Of a DNA stretch of 64,000 nt, positions 58,390-64,000 are shown piece after piece. The DNA is from Primula veris (taxonomy: Eukaryota > Streptophyta > Magnoliopsida > Ericales > Primulaceae). The DNA is taken from assembly GCA_963682055.1 (NCBI GenBank), contig OY821751.1, positions 13,020,001 to 13,084,000 of the forward strand. Direction: 5' to 3'. Below the pieces are notes generated by a model. The model did not search any database. It had not been told where the DNA came from and worked only from the letters and a program-made list of their open reading frames with translations. Positions within the stretch are counted from its first letter, which is position 1; each line of letters starts with the position of its first letter. Made by a program: the position numbers and the translations under genes.

Positions 58390-58980
58390 AAAGGTAAATT
58401 ATTTCTACCCGTCCCCTATCCGAATATACCTGCACATAACCAAACTGTTGGGCGTGAGTCGGAAAGACTCGGTAAACAGTATATCCATAACACGAAAGAA
58501 TATCGAAACGGTACGAAATCAATAACCAAATATTACAACCGCTATTTTAATAAAACCCCTTATATGTCCATACGACACAGATCAAGTATGCCCTAACTGT
58601 ACTAGTTTCCAACATAGTCACGCATGCCATTATAGCAGGGACGACCTCGTACCAGTTACCAAGTCTTGTCCCGTCCTGGCAACATATACGTCCGTTTGTT
58701 ACTAAAAGCAACTCGTGCTATAACAACGACGATATAGAAAAATCGGAATTAAACGGATAAAAATATCAAATGGAATACAAAATGATATCGAATAAAAGTG
58801 GCCAAAAAGAACTGCGTTATGTATATCCATACTTACATCATAAAACTGACTTGTCTAAACTGTTCACGCTCACTATCTGGTAGTGTAAATATAACTGAAT
58901 TACACTGCCTGGGGTAGTCGTAAAGGATTTGAAAAACAGAAACCATTACACGTCTCCACTCCCTAATACTAGTAAGAATT
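58390..58980 (-). other. GC-richer block with one exon-like frame, unidentified
   Basis: The composition differs sharply from the flanks. On the minus strand a short open stretch (REWRRVMVSVFQILYDYP, then FTLPDSEREQFRQVSFMM) at about 58837-58975 ends at a strong donor (ATGAT/GTAAGTATG). I recognise no family. It may be an exon scrap, or part of a chromovirus LTR or other unrecognised repeat. Confidence 0.35.
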
Positions 58981-58984
58981 ATAA

Positions 58985-59640
58985 ATATATATACTATGTT
59001 ATTTTTTCAACTTTTATATGTCGTGGTTAGCTTAAGTACAAAACCAAGTTGGTCTATATAAGGTTTTTGTGCAATGGGTCAGTGGCAGTAAGTGGCCAAA
59101 AAACAGCCACGTGGTAAAAGATAGTATCAAATGGGTAAGTATGAAAATTTAGCTTTCATAGTAAGCTTTGGTTATAAAATTATATATAAAGTATTGTAGT
59201 CTAAATAAATCAATAACAGTATAATAAAATATGTTTTATAAAATCAGGGTTTTGTAATTAAATAATTTCATACTTTCATCGTTCTCTTAACTTGGAGAGA
59301 TTGATGAAAATGTAATATCTTTGTTATTTAATTAATAAACTTCACGCTCTAAAATACTTTTAATGATTAGGACATATACAACATGATACTAATATCTGAT
59401 ACTACTTATTTTTACTCAATGTTTTAAACTTTGATGTTACATGATGTTAAATTATATGTAGCAAATCTTAAACAAGACTTGAGAATCCGGATTTTTGGAT
59501 ATTAAGTATGTTTTATGAAATAATCAATGATTCTCCATTAACTATCCACATTTTCGAATTTTATTTAATTATTAATTTTTCTTGACTCAATAAAGTATAA
59601 ATGAAAAAAATGATACAACAAGGAAAGAGAATCAAGTAAA
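58985..59640. other. AT-rich gene-free stretch
   Basis: No gene or clear element. Isolated TGATGTTACATGATG-like words (about 59430) anticipate the array that follows. Confidence 0.45.
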
Positions 59641-60395
59641 AATTGCCGGAGTTTCAAAAAAAATAAAAAAAATGCAAAGAATCTCGTAGAAGAAAATCTA
59701 AATAATGATACGTAATGATGCTACATGATGTTTTTTTTTTCTTTTTATAGAAAAATACAAAGCATCTCACGGCATTGAAACTAACTAATATAATGTTACG
59801 TGATGATGCGACATGATTGTATTTTTTTATTTATATAAAAATGCAAAGAATCTCACAACATTTAAACTATGTAATATAATGTTACGTGTTGATGCTACGT
59901 AATACTTTATTCTATTATTTGTCGTTTTTTTCTCAATAATGTTTTTTTAAAATTAAATAATTATGGCATCATGAAGAATCACAAGTAAAAATTGTAGGAG
60001 TTTCGAATAAATAAATAAATGCAAAGCATCTAGTATAAAATCTAAATAATGGTACGTGATAATGCTACACGATGCTTTGTTCTTTTTTTTTATTTTAGAA
60101 AAATGCAAAACATCTTAGAGCAAAAAAAAAAGGTTACCTGAAGATGCGACATGATTGCATTTTTTTATTTATGAGAAATGTAGAGCATCTCACAACATTT
60201 AAACTAACTAATATAATGTTACGTGATGATACAATATGATTGTATTTTTTTATATATAGAAAAATGCAAAAAATCTCAGAAAATTTTGACTAACTATTAT
60301 AATGTTACTTAATGATGCTACATGATACTATGTTATTTTATTTGTCGTTTTTTTCCAAATTAAATATTAATAGCATCATGAAGCATCAAGAAACA
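59640..60395. repeat. Degenerate minisatellite array
   Basis: Seven to eight diverged units of about 75-85 bp share AATATAATGTTACGTGATGA, GATGCTACATGAT, a T-rich tract, and AAAAATGCAAAGCATCTCAC. Examples begin near 59700, 59790, 59870, 60040, 60130, 60215 and 60295. It has no coding potential. Confidence 0.8.
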
Positions 60396-60837
60396 TTACA
60401 AAGTATGGATTATTATTTACAACAAAAAATAATAAAAAAACAGTGAGAGAGCTTCATATAGTATCACAATAGATCTAAACTAAAATAAAAACACTCAAGA
60501 ACAAATGATATTTTTTACTCAAAATGCACAAAGAAAATAGTCGTTAGAAACTTACTATAAAAGACGACTTTCACCAAATTAGATATTTTTAATGAATTCC
60601 TAAGTTGCTCTTTTCTCTCTCTAGAATTTTCTTATATGATGAAATAATTCAAAATTAAATTAAAGTGGTCAAAAGTCATAATTGATTCAATTAACTTACA
60701 ATGTTTATGGAGTAAAACTTGGTAAGTTTGTATGTTTTAGTTAAGGCTGATTTTTGCCATAGATGTTAAGTTTTAAGATACACTCATACTGTCATACATA
60801 AGGCAGGGGCGCGCTGTACTGTACGTTGTTGCGTGAA

Positions 60838-60960
60838 AAAAAAAAAACTAAATTCAAGCTAAAAAAATATTGTGCATGAGGTTTGAACCTTAAACCAATA
60901 TAATTGGTATCAAAATGTTTCAATTATATTAACCATTGAGCTACACACTTCGTTTTCGGA
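60838..60960 (-). mobile_element. Probable tRNA-derived SINE
   Basis: The minus strand has an A-box-like TAGCTCAATGG (60933-60943) and a B-box-like AGGTTCAAACCTC (60879-60891) with tRNA-like spacing, and ends in a T-run. This is the RNA polymerase III promoter layout of plant SINEs. No target duplication was identified, so a decayed tRNA-like fragment of another repeat is possible. Confidence 0.45.
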
Positions 60961-63900
60961 ATTACTAGGGAACAGTCAGCCTATATGACTGGTTCACAAC
61001 CCGTTTACATAAAAAGATGTCAAATGGATAAAAAAAAAATTAAATTTTGATTAATATTTAAGTTTAGGGTAGGCCCCCCTAGGGTTCTATATTTTTATTT
61101 GGGTTTTTAATGTGCTGTACAATTTGTTCTTAATTTATCAAATTCTAATTTGTTGAAAATAGAAAAAATAAATTAGTTATTGAAAAACATGATCTAACCA
61201 TCCATTTTTTAATCTAACGGTGGTTAGGCTAACTGTACCATAAACAGTCAAATAAGATGACTGTTTCCAAGATGCTCTATTTCGTTTTGATACAAATGTT
61301 ATTTAAAATATATATAGTTGTTTATAAAAACTTGTTCTGGGGCGCTGCCATGATGCTCAAAAAATTATTTAATTGTGTGTTGTTCAAGTTTCAAGTCTTA
61401 CTCGACTTGGGCTTGAGCCGCCCCTGCATCAAGGAAGTGAGATGGTGATAGTCAAAAAGGTATAATAGATATCCAGGAAATAATATGTATTAATCTTTAA
61501 GAGTTTTTTTTAATGTATGTGTTTTCTTTAATTAATTAGCATTTATATGTACCGGAACTAAGACTAAATGTTTGAATTTGCAAAAATAGAAACACATAAT
61601 ATTTTTCAAATTGTAAAAAGACCGTAAAAGCGGGATTTTATAATTTTTTTACCCCGATTTCTTAAAAAAAATGTATCCGGTTTAAAAAAAAAATCATTTT
61701 TTGTCAATTTAACATATTTTTTAAACTCTAAAAAAATCCGCATCAATAAAGCCACGTTCAGTCATGTGTCGAAAGTTTCACCATTTTAAAATTGACCAAA
61801 AACAAAATAAAAATTAGAAATCAAGGTAAAATAAATAAAAATTAAGAAAAAATTGGTACGAAAAGAAAAGATATAAAGAAATAAAGGTATAAAATGGTAA
61901 AATTAAGAAACTGGACTATTAAAAGGAAAAATATAAACAAACAAATGTATAAAACTATTGAAACCCCCTGAAAAAGACAAACTCATTATATTAAATACTC
62001 AACTTTACATATACTCACTTTGTATACATATAAACGAACAACCAAATATGTTACACAATTTTATTATAGAGACTTTCCATACAAAACTATCAAACACTAT
62101 TTTAAATAATATTTGCACCACCACTATATTTTATTATTATTATTATTATTATTTTATTTTATTTTATTTTATTATTATTATTATAGTTTAGTTTTTCTAA
62201 AAATGTGTATCACGCATCAATATGGTATATAAGTTGGTGTCTATTCAATTGTTTGTTACTTATTTTTTAATTAGTACTATTAAGAGCACATAAAAAGTCA
62301 TAGTATATTATTAAAGTAACAATATATAATTTTGAAATGGGTTGCCAAAAAATATATAGGCAAATTATTTTAAAAAACTCTACTAAAAAAATTAAATTCT
62401 TAAAATTGTGGGGTCCCGATGACAACCCTGGTCATAGTGATGTTCCGCCCCTACTATTGATCATTTTCTCTAGATCGAACTATGATTTTTTAAAGCTTGT
62501 GCAGTTTTTATGTACAGATTCGGGTTTGTTGGGAAAAGTTGCTGAATTTTGCTGAATATTCTCTAACTTTAACTGTCGAATTCGGGTATACCGTTGGCAG
62601 GTTATAAGTTTTTGAAGTTGGTAGAATGTTGCAGTTTTTTTCTACATATTTGTTAACTTTGGAAAAAATAACGTTTTCGCCTACGAAAAAGTTTTCTATG
62701 GTGATACCAATATTTGGAGATGTATCTGGGATATAAATGAAGAATTTTCAACTTTAATATCTTCATTTAGATACTGAATTCTTAAAAATGGGTATCCATG
62801 TATTTTTGTGTGGCACCGTTTATGAAAAGTTATTAGAATATTTGGTACATCACGAAACAATACGCCTTGAGTACTACAATTATATTCCTTGGACTTTTAT
62901 TGGGTGTGGATAGCGGGTTACATCGATTATTTTTTGGTGCATTTCACGGCCGAGTTTTGAAAATTCCGATTATTTTGTTGTTCTTTGATTTCGAACAACT
63001 ATTAATTTATCAAGGTGTCTTTGGACTAGCAAATCGATCATGATGTCATGTAGCTTTTCAAAAAACAATCCAACAAGTGGTTATGTAGATCCATAATAAG
63101 TGGGTTCATCCATAATATTAATCAGTACACTTTTCTTTAATTGTTAAAAATTATTTACGGATATAGTGTAATTTTTACTGATTAAAAGAAATTTTTTTCA
63201 GTTTAAAACCTTTCTGAAAATAACAAAAATTATGTCTAAAATTGTATTTATTATAAAAAAAAAGTTTACTTATTGGAAAACGTGTATTTTACAAAAATTG
63301 TAAAATTAAAGAGTTAATTTTGTCATTTTTAACAAATCGATGTCTATTTTATTAATTTTTAAATTAAGTGGGCTGTATTGTAATTGTTTAAAACTTGTGA
63401 AGTTAAGGAGATCACTAAATCAGAGTATATGTGAAACCTGGGTCACCAATTCAACATTTTTAAAAGTCAGGTGACTGAAGTAAATATGATCCAAAACTTA
63501 GGACATTAAAGTGATATTATCGTGTTACATATTGTCTTTGCATTTTAACATTAGATATAGATTCCAGCCTTTTTAGTTGTATCTTAAAATTTTGCCTTAG
63601 TATACTTTGTTGATGGATGTTATAAAGTACCTCTAATAATTAAAAAAAAAAAAGTGTGCTTCGTAAAAATGAGTGATTGATAAGTGTATGTGTTTGGTAA
63701 AAAGGTAAATACCTGTGCACTTCTATTTTAAAATATCTTTTTACTGGATAACCTTCCAAATCTATACTATGAAAGACAGAGAAGCTAAAATTGGTGTAAT
63801 CTCACCGAAAAAGTAGTTGTGATTTTGTACTTTTTTTAAGTAAATAAAAGTGAAAACATAGGTGAAACAAATAAGTATGCGTCGGCAAGTGTGTTTTTGG

Positions 63901-64000
63901 GGTGTAAATTTGGGAACAAAATGTTCATATATTAAGAAGCGTAAGTTCCTTATGGACGTGCTTCTTGTTTCAAACCAGTGTGCTAGCGTTCACTTCAGGA
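60961..64000. other. AT-rich gene-free DNA to the window end
   Basis: Contains the direct-repeat partner at 61025-61130, a TTA/TTTTA microsatellite (62130-62185), and the inverted-repeat partner at 62260-62460. Open frames here (61257-61448, 61958-62191, 62337-62555) show low-complexity or repeat-derived translations with no recognisable domain. Confidence 0.5.

Noticed and set aside
1..64000. CRISPR arrays, operons or bacterial defence systems
   Set aside because: The introns, LTR elements, MULEs and plant gene families show eukaryotic nuclear DNA. The tandem repeats lack regular unique spacers.

Overview
The window is plant nuclear DNA, most likely from a eudicot. It is strongly AT-rich, nearly free of intact genes, and filled with nested and decayed transposable elements of typical plant families: Ty3/gypsy, Ty1/copia, CACTA, MULE and Stowaway. 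The only host gene I can support is an interrupted but apparently intact APO-family gene on the minus strand, best matched to APO4. Its coding exons are at 34649-34914 and 25610-26321 and splice in frame to 325 residues. The species cannot be told from the sequence.

Layout. 1 to about 5670: a decayed Ty3/gypsy element (minus strand; IN, RNase H, RT, PR, gag, PBS, 5' LTR) inserted beside an unidentified coding remnant (5680-6110). 6909-10372: a non-autonomous CACTA element with perfect TGT target duplications, followed by a 178-bp mini-CACTA (10755-10932). 12731-14150 and 16921-23670: a diverged duplicated segment. Between the copies lie a truncated copia (LTR 14302-14929, gag-PR 15374-16110) and a large foldback hairpin (16177-16763). 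The second copy is split by a 5.8-kb MULE (17425-23263) with a 9-bp target duplication, about 700-bp inverted repeats and a broken FAR1-type transposase gene. 24221-25210: a MULE-like foldback element.

25610 to about 37150: the APO4-like gene. Its 8.3-kb coding intron holds a copia element (27121-32402, ATAGT target duplication), and that element's 3' LTR holds a Stowaway MITE (31901-32135). The 5'-UTR region carries tandem duplications that make three copies of the leader-exon 3' end with its splice donor. 37529-46422: a large composite MULE carrying two minus-strand genes. One is a FAR1/MULE transposase with a C-terminal OTU-like cysteine-protease domain. The other is a plant-mobile-domain (PMD/MAIN-like) gene whose first exon is cut by a 1.2-kb solo copia LTR with AACCC target duplications. 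Both genes are broken. Arrays of a short palindrome sit at both termini and between the two genes.

46423-49335: a lone copia 5' LTR with its PBS. 49336-56193: a complete-ended but decayed copia (213-bp LTRs, ATATG target duplication). 56194-64000: AT-rich DNA with repeat remnants, a degenerate minisatellite, a probable SINE and a GC-richer block of unknown origin.

The elements do not act together as a pathway. The window records successive insertions, several of which can be ordered because empty sites or target duplications are visible.
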